NCBI GenBank assembly: GCA_025359265.1
Contig: JANYHB010000067.1
Span: forward strand, 1-36,173
Direction of reading: 5' to 3'
DNA from: Hyphomicrobiales bacterium
Lineage (GTDB): Bacteria > Pseudomonadota > Alphaproteobacteria > Rhizobiales > Aestuariivirgaceae
Length of the DNA stretch: 36,173 nt
This document shows, one piece after another, positions 1 through 7,974 of the stretch (its first letter is position 1; every line of letters begins with the position of its first letter). Both the position numbers and the translations under genes were made by a program. Below the pieces are notes generated by a model. The model made no database searches and had not been told where the DNA came from. It was given only the letters and a program-made list of their open reading frames with translations.

Positions 1-96
1 TCCGAAGTTGCCCTCCAAGGCCCGATTGAAGATGCGGCAGCAATTGGCAATGAAGCAGCTTTGCGCGCCACTGCCCAACAACAAATATATTCTTAA
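1..96 (+). CDS. 3' end of an unassigned gene (partial, runs off the left edge)
   Basis: A reading frame is open from the first base and stops at TAA 94-96. Only the last 31 residues are visible, so the product cannot be named with confidence. The stretch containing GPIEDAAAIG followed by an Ala-rich helix resembles the C-terminal end of hydroxymethylbilane synthases, but that is a pattern impression only. Its stop codon overlaps the stop of the convergent LysR remnant (shared TTAA at 93-96). Confidence 0.45.
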   Translation, partial: SEVALQGPIEDAAAIGNEAALRATAQQQIYS

Positions 97-356
97 TTTT
101 TTCTCGGCTTCATCGCCGGCAGATATTCTGCGCCATTTTCATAGATGAAATCCCAAAGCGACACTGCAGATGGCAGCAGATATTTTTTCTTGTTGCGAAC
201 CACGTACCATTTCCTCATCACGGGTGTTCCCTCAACACGTAAAATTGCGAGGTGGCCTTGCTCTATTTCGCGTGCCACCGTGTGGTAGGAAAGAAACGAG
301 ATGCCCAGCCCGAGTTTCTGATCTACTCGCCATGTTGCAATGGGTTTGTTTGCCAT
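93..356 (-). pseudogene. C-terminal remnant of a LysR-family regulator
   Basis: The 87-residue frame matches the end of a LysR/CbbR-type effector-binding domain. It has GLGISFLSYHTVAREIE, then a strand reading LRVEGTPVMRKWYVV, then a final helix before the stop. A complete LysR protein has about 300 residues with an N-terminal winged helix; here the DNA-binding domain and most of the effector domain are absent. A stop lies six codons upstream of the ATG. The orientation, divergent from the BKACE gene, is the usual layout for a LysR regulator and its target, so the remnant was probably that gene's regulator. The 91 bp between them (357-447) would have held the shared promoter; I see no clear boxes there. 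Confidence 0.65.
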
Positions 357-447
357 TTGGCGTTTGCCGCATTAAACATCGTACAATCGCGACAGCATGA
401 TGGAATGTGCCCAAGGGCGATCCTATGGTTGAAAAAGCAGGAAAGAC

Positions 448-1313
448 ATGACTGATCCTTGCATCATCTGTGTTGCTATTACGGGTTCACTGCCAACGAA
501 AGAAAACAACCCCGCAGTGCCGATCACCATTGCGGAACAAATTGAAAGCGCACAGGAGGCATTCGAAGCCGGTGCATCAATCGCCCATTGCCATGTGCGC
601 GATGAAGAAGGCAACCAACATCTGATCCAGCGCGGTTCGGAAGGTTGAAAGAAGGTCTCGAAAAGCACTGCAAAGGCATGATCATCCAACTTTCCACTGG
701 TGGCAGATCAGGCGCTGGCCAAGCCCGCGGCGGCATGTTGTCGCTTAAGCCAGACATGGCCTCGCTCTCGGTGGGCTCTAACAATTTTCCAACGCGGGTC
801 TACGAAAATCCGCCAGATTTGGTGGATTGGCTGGCCTCTGAAATGTTGAAGTATGAGGTGAAGCCCCAAATCGAAGCCTTTGATTTATCACACATTATAC
901 AAGCTGCCTGCATGCAGAAAGATGGTCGTCTCAAGGGCCCTCTCTATGTTCAGTTCGTGATGGGCGTCAAGAATGCCATGCCAGCCGATGAGCTGGTATT
1001 TGATTTTTATATTGAAACGCTGAAGCGCCTTGCGCCGGATGCGCAATGGTGCGCTGCCGGCATCGGCCCTGATCAACTAACCATCAATGAGTGGTCTATT
1101 GCAAAAGGTGGCCACACGCGCACAGGCATGGAAGACAACGTGCGCATCGACAAGCACACGCTGGCTGCTTCAAATGCAGCCTTGGTGAAACGAGCTGTTG
1201 AACTTTGCCACAAATACAATCGCCCGATTGCCACGTGGCAGCAAGCGCGACAAATACTGGCACTTCGAAGTACAAATTTGGGCAACCCTGACCCAACAAT
1301 GGGTCACTCTTGA
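448..1313 (+). pseudogene. BKACE / DUF849 beta-keto acid cleavage enzyme, broken by a one-base frameshift
   Basis: BKACE enzymes are Zn-dependent TIM barrels that condense a beta-keto acid with acetyl-CoA and split it to acetoacetate and a new CoA ester. Seen here are the metal-binding HCHVRD motif (bases 586-603), a STGGRSGAGQARGG loop, and the C-terminal PIATWQQAR helix. The frame starting at ATG 448 reads to DEEG and then goes out of register. The next frame picks up with [14 protein letters not shown], the expected family continuation, from base 615. One missing base at 613-615 explains the break. If restored, the protein would be about 289 residues, near family length. Either the gene is inactive or this is a sequencing error. 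The substrate cannot be told from sequence. Confidence 0.8.
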
Positions 1314-1327
1314 AAATGTGCGTTTAC

Positions 1328-1351
1328 GCAGCCGGCTGCTCGGCATTTTTT
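1328..1351 (+). terminator. possible weak terminator after the BKACE gene
   Basis: A GC-rich palindromic stretch (GCAGCCGGCTGC at 1328-1339, or GCCG pairing with CGGC at 1331-1344) is followed directly by ATTTTTT. The stem is short, so this is tentative. The rest of 1314-1485 shows no gene or other recognisable signal. Confidence 0.3.
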
Positions 1352-1485
1352 CAAAGTTGAAGGCAGACAGGCCGACGCAGCGGTTCCCTTTAAAATGCAA
1401 GGGGACAGGCGGCTTCAACTTTATTGCATCCAAAAGATATGCGCGGGAGCATGCCGCAACGCGCGCACTTAACTGGCTTTCATCA

Positions 1486-2559
1486 TTATTCAGAAGGACG
1501 TGGCTGCATCACGGCGTGAGTGCCACCAGGGAGCTGGCGGGGGATGACATAGCCAGGATCTTTTATTTGTTTGATCCAGGCCGGAATCATTTCACGGTAG
1601 GCCGCAATAATTGAGGGCGTTGCCGGAACGGTGTAGGGTTTCATGTCTTCATAAAGCTGAGGCAGTTGATGATAGGGCACCATGGGGAACATGTGGTGTT
1701 CAACATGATAATTCATGTTCCAATAAATAAAGCGAATGATCGGGTTCATCAGCACCGTGCGGCTGTTGAGGCGGTGATCAAGAACATTCTCCGCAAGCCC
1801 GCCGTGTTGTGTAAGGCCCGTCATCACATGCACCCACGCCCCATACATGGTGGGCAGGGGGCCAATGAGCAATGAAGGCAGCCAGCTATGAAAATATAAA
1901 GATGTGCAAATTGCACTCAAGTGAATAAGAACCCAAATACGAGCGACAAAATAGACGCTTTGGCGTTCTGTTTCAGGAACAAAAGTCAATTCTTCGCTCG
2001 TCAAGCGCCCTGTTGCATGCATGGCGATTTTCTTGATTGCATCGATTGTTTGCGGAACGGCAAAATAAGACATGACCAGTTTCAAAACATAAGTCGGGCG
2101 CATGATTGCAATTTCCGGATCACGCCCAACAATTATTGTATCAGTGTGGTGGCGCGTGTGGCTCCATCGCCACACCGTCGGCGCTCGCATGATCATGAAG
2201 CAAGCCATTTGATACACCACTTGGTTCATCCACCGCGTTTTAAAAGCTGTGCCATGGCCGCATTCATGCCAACGAGAGTCTGTCGATGATCCATACAAAA
2301 TGCCGTAACTCAAGAAGAACGGCCAACTCCACCAATGCGGATAAAAATAAATCGCCAGCCCCGCTGTTATGAAAAAAGCTGCCAGCCATATCGAAGTGTC
2401 ACGAATTGCTGGCCCATCAGAGCGCTTCATCAGGTCTTTCAAGCGCCCTCGCGCAATGGGTGCCTGATACCACTGCGCGTTCGCCAAACCTTCATCCACC
2501 GCGCGCTTGGCGTCTTTTCCAAGCAGGCTGTAATCGCGGATAAAGATGGGCTCTGTCAT
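1486..2559 (-). CDS. membrane fatty acid desaturase
   Basis: This is a 357-residue integral-membrane di-iron desaturase or hydroxylase of the FA_desaturase family, which oxidises an acyl chain at the cytoplasmic membrane. All three histidine boxes are present: HECGHG near residue 100, HTRHH near 135 and HVEHH near 286. Hydrophobic pairs sit around residues 60-95 and 210-245. Length and box spacing fit the family. It starts at ATG 2559. Which lipid or carotenoid it acts on cannot be told from the sequence. A second, decayed copy lies at 26485-27079, and even the two upstream regions look alike (TCAATTTGCA at 2632-2641 and 27154-27163). It is convergent with the frameshifted BKACE gene. Confidence 0.85.
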   Translation of the reverse strand: MTEPIFIRDYSLLGKDAKRAVDEGLANAQWYQAPIARGRLKDLMKRSDGPAIRDTSIWLAAFFITAGLAIYFYPHWWSWPFFLSYGILYGSSTDSRWHECGHGTAFKTRWMNQVVYQMACFMIMRAPTVWRWSHTRHHTDTIIVGRDPEIAIMRPTYVLKLVMSYFAVPQTIDAIKKIAMHATGRLTSEELTFVPETERQSVYFVARIWVLIHLSAICTSLYFHSWLPSLLIGPLPTMYGAWVHVMTGLTQHGGLAENVLDHRLNSRTVLMNPIIRFIYWNMNYHVEHHMFPMVPYHQLPQLYEDMKPYTVPATPSIIAAYREMIPAWIKQIKDPGYVIPRQLPGGTHAVMQPRPSE

Positions 2560-2711
2560 TCAACAGTCCTCGAATAGAATATCAACTTGAAATTTGCATC
2601 ATAACGCGACAACAGCTTATCCTGATAACTGTCAATTTGCACCAAAATTGGCCAAGGCCGTCATTTTGGTCAAGTGGAAACGTTATCGCTTTATGGCGGG
2701 CGCATTATAAA

Positions 2712-3791
2712 TTACCGCGCAGCGGCAGAGCACACTGAACCGTCTTCGCCAAATATATGGATGTGTGTGGGTGACAGCGCCAAAGACACGGGTGCGCCGT
2801 TTCCGACCTTGGGGTCGCCAGTGATTTGCGCAACAATTGATTGGCCATTGGGCAAGGACACATGGGCGTAACCGATTTCCCCCAAACGTTCGAGGATATC
2901 GACGTTTCCCTTCAGTTGAATTTTGCCCTCTGCGGCAAATTGGATATGCTCTGGCCTGCAGCCCAAGGTTACTTTGTCACCCACCTTGCAGGCCGGGGGA
3001 AGCGGCAGGTTTATTTTCATGCCTGCACCGCAATCGAGCTGATTTTTCTGCGTCATTTTCGCGGCCACAAAATTCATCGCCGGTGAGCCAATAAAGCCGG
3101 CGACGAACATATTCGCCGGATTATAATAGAGATCGAGAGGTTTGCCCGTTTGTTCTACGCGGCCGTTATTCATCACCACTATTTTATCGGCCAAGGTCAT
3201 CGCCTCAACCTGATCGTGGGTGACATAAACAATCGTTGCCTTCAACAATTTGTGCAGCTTGGCAATTTCCACGCGTGTGTTGATGCGCAGGGCCGCGTCT
3301 AAATTGGAAAGCGGTTCATCAAACAAAAACACTTGCGGCTTGCGCACGATGGCGCGGCCAATGGCCACGCGTTGGCGCTGCCCGCCAGAAAGTTCGCGCG
3401 GGCGGCGCTTGAGCAAGTGCTCCAGTTGCAAAATACGCGCCGCTTCAGAAACGCGCTGATCGATTTCAGCTTTGGGCGTGCGTGCAAATTTCAAGCCAAA
3501 GGCCATGTTGTCATAAACATTTTTATGCGGATAAAGCGCATAGGACTGGAACACCATGGCAATCTGGCGTTGGGCGGGGGGCAAGTCATTCACCTGCCTT
3601 CCACCGATGCTGATGTTACCCGCGGTGATGGGCTCCAGCCCGGCGATGGATCGCAAAAGCGTTGATTTTCCGCAACCCGAGGGGCCAACCAGCACCACGA
3701 AGCTGCCATCTTCAACGGTGAGGTCAATGTTCTTTAGCACTTCCACCGGGCCATAAGCCTTGCAGAGATTTTCAATTTTCACTTCAGACAT
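2712..3791 (-). CDS. sugar ABC transporter ATP-binding protein (MalK/UgpC type)
   Basis: This is the ATPase subunit of a CUT1 carbohydrate importer (359 residues), energising uptake at the inner face of the membrane. Visible motifs are Walker A GPSGCGKST near residue 37, signature LSGGQRQRV near 135, Walker B FLFDEPLSNLD near 155 and the switch histidine in VTHDQ. A C-terminal MalK-like regulatory OB-fold follows (TLGCRPEHI near residue 287). It starts at ATG 3791, six bases after the permease stop, and is the last gene of the leftward operon. CUT1 ATPases of this type are sometimes shared among several transporters, so its role may be wider than the amino-sugar system. Confidence 0.93.
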   Translation of the reverse strand: MSEVKIENLCKAYGPVEVLKNIDLTVEDGSFVVLVGPSGCGKSTLLRSIAGLEPITAGNISIGGRQVNDLPPAQRQIAMVFQSYALYPHKNVYDNMAFGLKFARTPKAEIDQRVSEAARILQLEHLLKRRPRELSGGQRQRVAIGRAIVRKPQVFLFDEPLSNLDAALRINTRVEIAKLHKLLKATIVYVTHDQVEAMTLADKIVVMNNGRVEQTGKPLDLYYNPANMFVAGFIGSPAMNFVAAKMTQKNQLDCGAGMKINLPLPPACKVGDKVTLGCRPEHIQFAAEGKIQLKGNVDILERLGEIGYAHVSLPNGQSIVAQITGDPKVGNGAPVSLALSPTHIHIFGEDGSVCSAAAR

Positions 3792-3797
3792 GGGGCC

Positions 3798-4631
3798 TCA
3801 CTTCACAGCGCCAGAGGTTAAACCCCGGATCAACTGCCGAGAAAAAATGACATAGAGAATGAGCACGGGAATAATCGCGGTGGCAAGCGCCGACAGAACC
3901 GAATTCCAGTCGGTAATGTATTGACCGAGAAACTGTTGAATGCCGAGCGTGATAGTTTGTTTGCCTCTCGCCGGCGCCAGCAACAATGGAAACCACAAAT
4001 CATTCCACACCGGGATCATGGTGAACACGGCAACCGTTGCCAGCGCCGGGCGCAGCAGCGGCAAGATGATGTGAAAGAAGATATTATATTCACTCAAGCC
4101 ATCGCAGCGCGCCGCCTCACGCAAATCTTTGGGGATTTGGCCCATGAATTCCGAGAGGATGAACACGGCTAGGGGAATATTCTGCGCCACATAGACCAGA
4201 ATGAGAGCCGTGAGTGTATTTATGAGATTAAGCTGGGCAATGAGCTGGATGAGAGCAACGGAGCCCAATCGGATTGGCACCATGATGCCGATGGCCAGAA
4301 AAATTGCCAGAAAAGTGTTGAAGCGGAATTTGTATTCCGCCAGCGCCCAGGCGGCCATTGAACCAAACAGCAAAGTGAAAAAAATCGTTCCGCCGGTGAC
4401 GGTGATGGAGTTGATGTAGTAGCTGGCAATGGCCGAATCCCCAAAAACCTTGTCGTAGCCGATCAAGGAAAACGTGGACGGGGAGGGGAGTTGCAGGGGC
4501 GCACCAAAAATCGCTTTGCGCTCTTTGAAAGAATTCATGATCACCAGAATGATCGGCGCCAAAGCCAAGGCGGTGTAAGCCAGCAAAACGGCATGAACGG
4601 CAAATGCGCTGGCCTGTTGGCGCAGGTTCAT
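3798..4631 (-). CDS. carbohydrate ABC transporter permease 2 (MalG type)
   Basis: Inner-membrane permease of the CUT1 family, 277 residues with about six membrane spans. The cytoplasmic EAA loop that docks the ATPase is visible as LREAARCDGLSEYNIFFHIILP in the C-terminal third. I chose ATG 4631 because it sits one base after the TAA of the preceding permease gene (4635-4633), which suggests coupled translation. A TTG 39 bases upstream is open but less likely. Conserved order SBP-permease-permease-ATPase supports a dedicated importer. Confidence 0.9.
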   Translation of the reverse strand: MNLRQQASAFAVHAVLLAYTALALAPIILVIMNSFKERKAIFGAPLQLPSPSTFSLIGYDKVFGDSAIASYYINSITVTGGTIFFTLLFGSMAAWALAEYKFRFNTFLAIFLAIGIMVPIRLGSVALIQLIAQLNLINTLTALILVYVAQNIPLAVFILSEFMGQIPKDLREAARCDGLSEYNIFFHIILPLLRPALATVAVFTMIPVWNDLWFPLLLAPARGKQTITLGIQQFLGQYITDWNSVLSALATAIIPVLILYVIFSRQLIRGLTSGAVK

Positions 4632-4632
4632 T

Positions 4633-5583
4633 TTAGAATGAATACCTCTGGATACGGCGCTGAATGACAAAGAGATAGACCATCACGCCCAACAGGATGA
4701 TCAAGAACATCATGGTGGCAATGGTGGAACCCATGGAAGCATCGCCCAGCTGCAACTGGTTGCCGAAGAACGTGCGATAGAACAGCGTGCCCATAATGTC
4801 GGATGAAAAATTTGGCCCGGCCAACGCGCCCTTCATGGCATAGATCAAATCAAAGGCGTTGAAGTTGTTGACAAAGGTGAGAACTGAAACCAGGCCAATT
4901 GCTGGAATGACAAGCGGCAGTTTTACAAAGAAGAAGGTTTGGAATTGGGTCAATCCATCAACCGTTGCGGCATCGGCCAATTCATCAGGAATGGCCAACA
5001 GGGCTGTGTAAATCAAGATCATCGGAATGCCGACGAATTGCCAAACGGAAATCAACGACACGGTAATCAGCGCCGTGGATTCCTGCCCCAACAAAGGCGC
5101 AAAAAATGCACCCATCCCGACAGCCTGCAACAGCATTTTTGATATGCCCCAAAGCGGCGACAGAATAAGTTGCCAAGTGAATCCGATAATCACCACAGAC
5201 AGCATCGTTGGCATGAAAATCAAGGTGCGATAGGCGGCGCGAAATTTGAGCTGCGGCAAGCTGAGCAAGGCCGCCAAGGCAATGCCAATCGGGTTTTGCA
5301 CGCCCATGTGAATGAGGAAAAACACGAAATTGTTTTTCATCGCATTCCAAAATGAAACTGACCAAGTGGTGTCAGTCAGCAATGTGACGAAATTGCCCAA
5401 ACCGTTGAAAACATAGGTTCCGTCAATTTGACGCAAATACAGTGAACTGAAAATCGTGGCAAGCAACGGGTAAATCGAAAAGACCGAATAAATGATCACG
5501 GCGGGGGCCAAGAAAAATCCCAGCAAGCGCAGATAACTTGCGCGTGACATGCCCATCAGGCCGGCATCTGATCCGGTTGCCAT
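4633..5583 (-). CDS. carbohydrate ABC transporter permease 1 (MalF type)
   Basis: Inner-membrane permease of the CUT1 family, 316 residues. The EAA-type loop reads ELADAATVDGLTQFQTFFFVKLP near residues 195-220. At least six hydrophobic segments are visible, the first at about residues 20-45. It starts at ATG 5583, 63 bases after the substrate-binding-protein stop, and ends immediately before permease 2. It should form a heterodimer with that protein. Confidence 0.9.
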   Translation of the reverse strand: MATGSDAGLMGMSRASYLRLLGFFLAPAVIIYSVFSIYPLLATIFSSLYLRQIDGTYVFNGLGNFVTLLTDTTWSVSFWNAMKNNFVFFLIHMGVQNPIGIALAALLSLPQLKFRAAYRTLIFMPTMLSVVIIGFTWQLILSPLWGISKMLLQAVGMGAFFAPLLGQESTALITVSLISVWQFVGIPMILIYTALLAIPDELADAATVDGLTQFQTFFFVKLPLVIPAIGLVSVLTFVNNFNAFDLIYAMKGALAGPNFSSDIMGTLFYRTFFGNQLQLGDASMGSTIATMMFLIILLGVMVYLFVIQRRIQRYSF

Positions 5584-5646
5584 GTTGATTGCCCTAAGAA
5601 AATGGCCGCCGACAATGTTGCCGACGGCCGTGGTTGTGTCAATTCA

Positions 5647-6900
5647 TCATTGGTGCGGCTTATACCACTTTTGCAACCCGGCCTCGAGTTGATCAGCCGC
5701 AGCTTCTGGCTTCATGGCACCATTCAAAACTTGTGCGGAAACATTCCACATTTCGTTTTCAAGATTGGGCGTGCCACGTGACAGAATTTGATAAGAGTTC
5801 CGGATGGTGGATTTGCATTCGCCGCGCCAGCTCACGAAGGTTTGGGCCACATCATCGCTGATGGCCACCTTCGAATTTGAAAGCGGGAAGAAACCGGGCA
5901 GGGCATTGGCGAAAATGCCGGCGAATTCTTCCGAGCCGATCCAATCCAGGAACACTTTGGCATCAGCCGCATTGGCAGACTTGGCATTCATGCCAATGCC
6001 AATGTCGGTGTGGTCTGAGATGTAGCAATCCTTGGAACCCGCTGGAGGCGGAGCCTTGAAGGCACCCATGTTGACCTTCTGGCCGCGGAAGGTGGAAATA
6101 TCCCACGAACCGGCGGCATAGATGGCACCCTTGCCGAGGCCGAACAGGTTTTGGCTGTCTGGATAGGTTTGTGCCTTGTAGCCATCACCCATATAGGGGC
6201 CCCATTTTGCCAGGGCGGCAAAAGTATCGACATAGGCTTTATCGGTCAGTTTGCCTTTGCCGTCGATCAAAGCTTTGCGGCCGTCTTCGCCTTTCCAATA
6301 GTTGGGGCCAATGTTTTGGAAGCCCATGGTGGCGGCTTCCCATTGATCATTGGTGCCCAGAACCAATGGAACATATTTGCCGTTTTTCTTGATGGCTTCC
6401 AGCGTTGCCAAAAACTCTTCTTCAGTTTTCGGTTCGGTGAGTTTCAACTCGGCAAAAATATCTTTGTTGTAGATGAAGCCATGAATAACCGAGCCCATGG
6501 GCACGCAGAACGTGGTCTTGCCATCATCGGTTGTCCAGGCACTTTTGGCCACATCCGAAAAGTTCTTCATGCTGCCCAAATCATTCAAGCCTGCCAAAAA
6601 GCCTTTGTTGAATAATTCCAGCGACGCATCAAATGGCCGACACGTAATAATATCACCGGCGGTGCCGCCAGCCAGTTTGGCGTTCAGCGCAGCATTATAT
6701 TCCTTTGGAGCCGTTGGTGTAAATTCCACGGTAATGCCTGGATGTTTTGCCATGAAGGCCGGAATGATTTTATCTTTCCAAATAGCAGCATCATCATTGC
6801 GCCAGCTTTCAATGGTCAACTTTCCAGCTGAGGCAGCGCCAGTGCCAACTGTAAGGGCAACCGCCGCTAACAGCATTGTCTTCAAACTCATTTTCAACAT
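5647..6900 (-). CDS. periplasmic sugar-binding protein of the amino-sugar ABC transporter
   Basis: Family 1 extracellular solute-binding protein, 417 residues. A Sec signal peptide covers roughly residues 1-26 (MLKMSLKTMLLAAVALTVG... ending ASA-GK), with no lipobox cysteine. The mature start KLTIESWRNDD is typical of CUT1 binding proteins. ATG 6900 follows a strong ribosome site (AGGAGAAGG, six bases from AGGAG to the ATG). It lies 33 bases downstream of murQ, so the ligand is probably MurNAc, GlcNAc or a short muropeptide-derived saccharide. That ligand is inferred from neighbours, not from the binding site. Confidence 0.92.
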   Translation of the reverse strand: MLKMSLKTMLLAAVALTVGTGAASAGKLTIESWRNDDAAIWKDKIIPAFMAKHPGITVEFTPTAPKEYNAALNAKLAGGTAGDIITCRPFDASLELFNKGFLAGLNDLGSMKNFSDVAKSAWTTDDGKTTFCVPMGSVIHGFIYNKDIFAELKLTEPKTEEEFLATLEAIKKNGKYVPLVLGTNDQWEAATMGFQNIGPNYWKGEDGRKALIDGKGKLTDKAYVDTFAALAKWGPYMGDGYKAQTYPDSQNLFGLGKGAIYAAGSWDISTFRGQKVNMGAFKAPPPAGSKDCYISDHTDIGIGMNAKSANAADAKVFLDWIGSEEFAGIFANALPGFFPLSNSKVAISDDVAQTFVSWRGECKSTIRNSYQILSRGTPNLENEMWNVSAQVLNGAMKPEAAADQLEAGLQKWYKPHQ

Positions 6901-6933
6901 ATCCTTCTCCTGTTGGTTCCCGTTCGCAGCACT

Positions 6934-7839
6934 TTAAATCTGATGTTGATTGAGTTGCGCCAGTGCCAGTCGCAAATTTCCTTTGGTTCCTACAAGTAAC
7001 ATTTGGGCGGTTGCATAGTCTTGTGCGCCCGAACACAACAAAACCGCAGGCTTCACCTTTTCTTGGGCCTTGTCGAGCGCCAGGGTTGCCTTTTGCAAAT
7101 CCACGCCGGCAATTTTTGCGACAATTTCCGCGGCGCGGTGCTTGAGCTTCAAATTTCCGGCCTGCACATTCACCATCATGCCGTCATGCACCGCGCCCAG
7201 GCGAATGTGTGTGAGAGTCGATAGTAAATTCAGTGCGGCCTTCTGGGCCGTGCCCGCCCCCATGCGGGTGGAACCCGCAATCACTTCAGCCCCTGTCTCC
7301 AGAACGATTTCAATGTTGCCCACAGCGCCCAGAGCAGTGCCGGCATTGTTTACAACAGAAATGACATAGGCGCCCTTGGCTTTGGCCACTTGTGCCGTGG
7401 CTATCGTATAGGGTGTGCAACCTGAGGCTGCGACGGCGATTAAAGTATCAGTGGAGAGAAGGAGGGCTGCATCGTGCTGCCCGGCTTGGCTGTCATCTTC
7501 GGCGTCGGCCAAAGTCTCGAACATCGCGGCTTTGCCCCCGGCAATGAGATAGACGATTTTGTCTTCAGCCATGCCGAACGTTGCCGGCAACTCACTGCCA
7601 TCTTGCACGCCAATGCGAATGGACGTGCCAGCCCCGGCATAAGCCAGCCTGCCGCCAGCTGCAAGGCGATTAGCCACAGTCTCGGCCGCTGCCGCGATGC
7701 TGGGGATGGCGTTGCGAACAGCTGCAACCGCGCGCTCCTGGCCTGCAATGAGAGCATCGAGTATCGCCGCACTTTCCCAAGTGTCGATGCCCAGGGAGGC
7801 CCTGAAGGATTGTTCTGTTGCGCGCGATTCCGAGATCAT
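6934..7839 (-). CDS. murQ: N-acetylmuramic acid 6-phosphate etherase
   Basis: MurQ cleaves the lactyl ether of MurNAc-6-phosphate to give GlcNAc-6-phosphate and D-lactate. Family features seen are YAGAGTSIRIGVQDGSELPATFG, carrying the first catalytic Glu, and the later LADAEDD segment, carrying the second. A SIS-fold core (VAASGCTPY, then GSTRMGAGTAQKAALN) and a C-terminal helical part follow. I chose ATG 7839 (reading MISESRATEQSF, 301 residues) over an open GTG-type start at 7866, because MurQ proteins begin near this point and the upstream start would lie inside the operator. There is no good ribosome site, so the mRNA may have a very short leader. It is the first gene of the leftward operon. 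Confidence 0.88.
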   Translation of the reverse strand: MISESRATEQSFRASLGIDTWESAAILDALIAGQERAVAAVRNAIPSIAAAAETVANRLAAGGRLAYAGAGTSIRIGVQDGSELPATFGMAEDKIVYLIAGGKAAMFETLADAEDDSQAGQHDAALLLSTDTLIAVAASGCTPYTIATAQVAKAKGAYVISVVNNAGTALGAVGNIEIVLETGAEVIAGSTRMGAGTAQKAALNLLSTLTHIRLGAVHDGMMVNVQAGNLKLKHRAAEIVAKIAGVDLQKATLALDKAQEKVKPAVLLCSGAQDYATAQMLLVGTKGNLRLALAQLNQHQI

Positions 7840-7845
7840 TGAGCG

Positions 7846-7873
7846 ACAATACCAAATTAATACCACTTGTCCA
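7846..7873 (-). promoter_or_regulatory. tandem-repeat operator and promoter of the leftward murQ-transporter operon
   Basis: Read on the minus strand, two TGGTATT units occur 11 bp apart (7865-7859 and 7854-7848). The second ends as TGGTATTGT only six bases before the murQ ATG. A -35-like TGGACA (7873-7868) lies 16 bp from the -10-like TATTGT (7851-7846), so the repeats overlap the promoter. The same repeat with the same spacing is present in front of the divergent kinase gene. The likely ligand is the GntR/UTRA protein encoded at 8856. Confidence 0.6.
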
Positions 7874-7927
7874 TAAGAAAAAATTAACTATGTATTACAG
7901 CGGATTTTGGTTGAAAGTTGGAGGATA

Positions 7928-7967
7928 TTAACAAAACACTTCCAATTTGGTATTGTTTTGGTATTGT
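7928..7967 (+). promoter_or_regulatory. tandem-repeat operator and promoter of the rightward kinase-nag operon
   Basis: TTAACA (7928-7933, five of six to the -35 consensus) is 17 bp from TATTGT (7951-7956). Overlapping the -10 are two identical 10-mers, TTGGTATTGT at 7947-7956 and 7958-7967, with an 11-bp period. The second ends seven bases before the ATG at 7975. A repressor bound here would cover the -10 and the transcription start. Confidence 0.65.
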
Positions 7968-7974
7968 AGGTGTC

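Noticed and set aside
331-356. PIATW at the start of the LysR remnant resembles PIATWQQAR at the end of the BKACE protein, suggesting a fused repeat.
   Set aside because: The similarity is five residues and the DNA around it does not align; probably chance.
1198-1614. A 138-codon frame overlapping the BKACE 3' end and the desaturase 3' end.
   Set aside because: It is antisense to or out of frame with two recognisable genes and has no family-like sequence.
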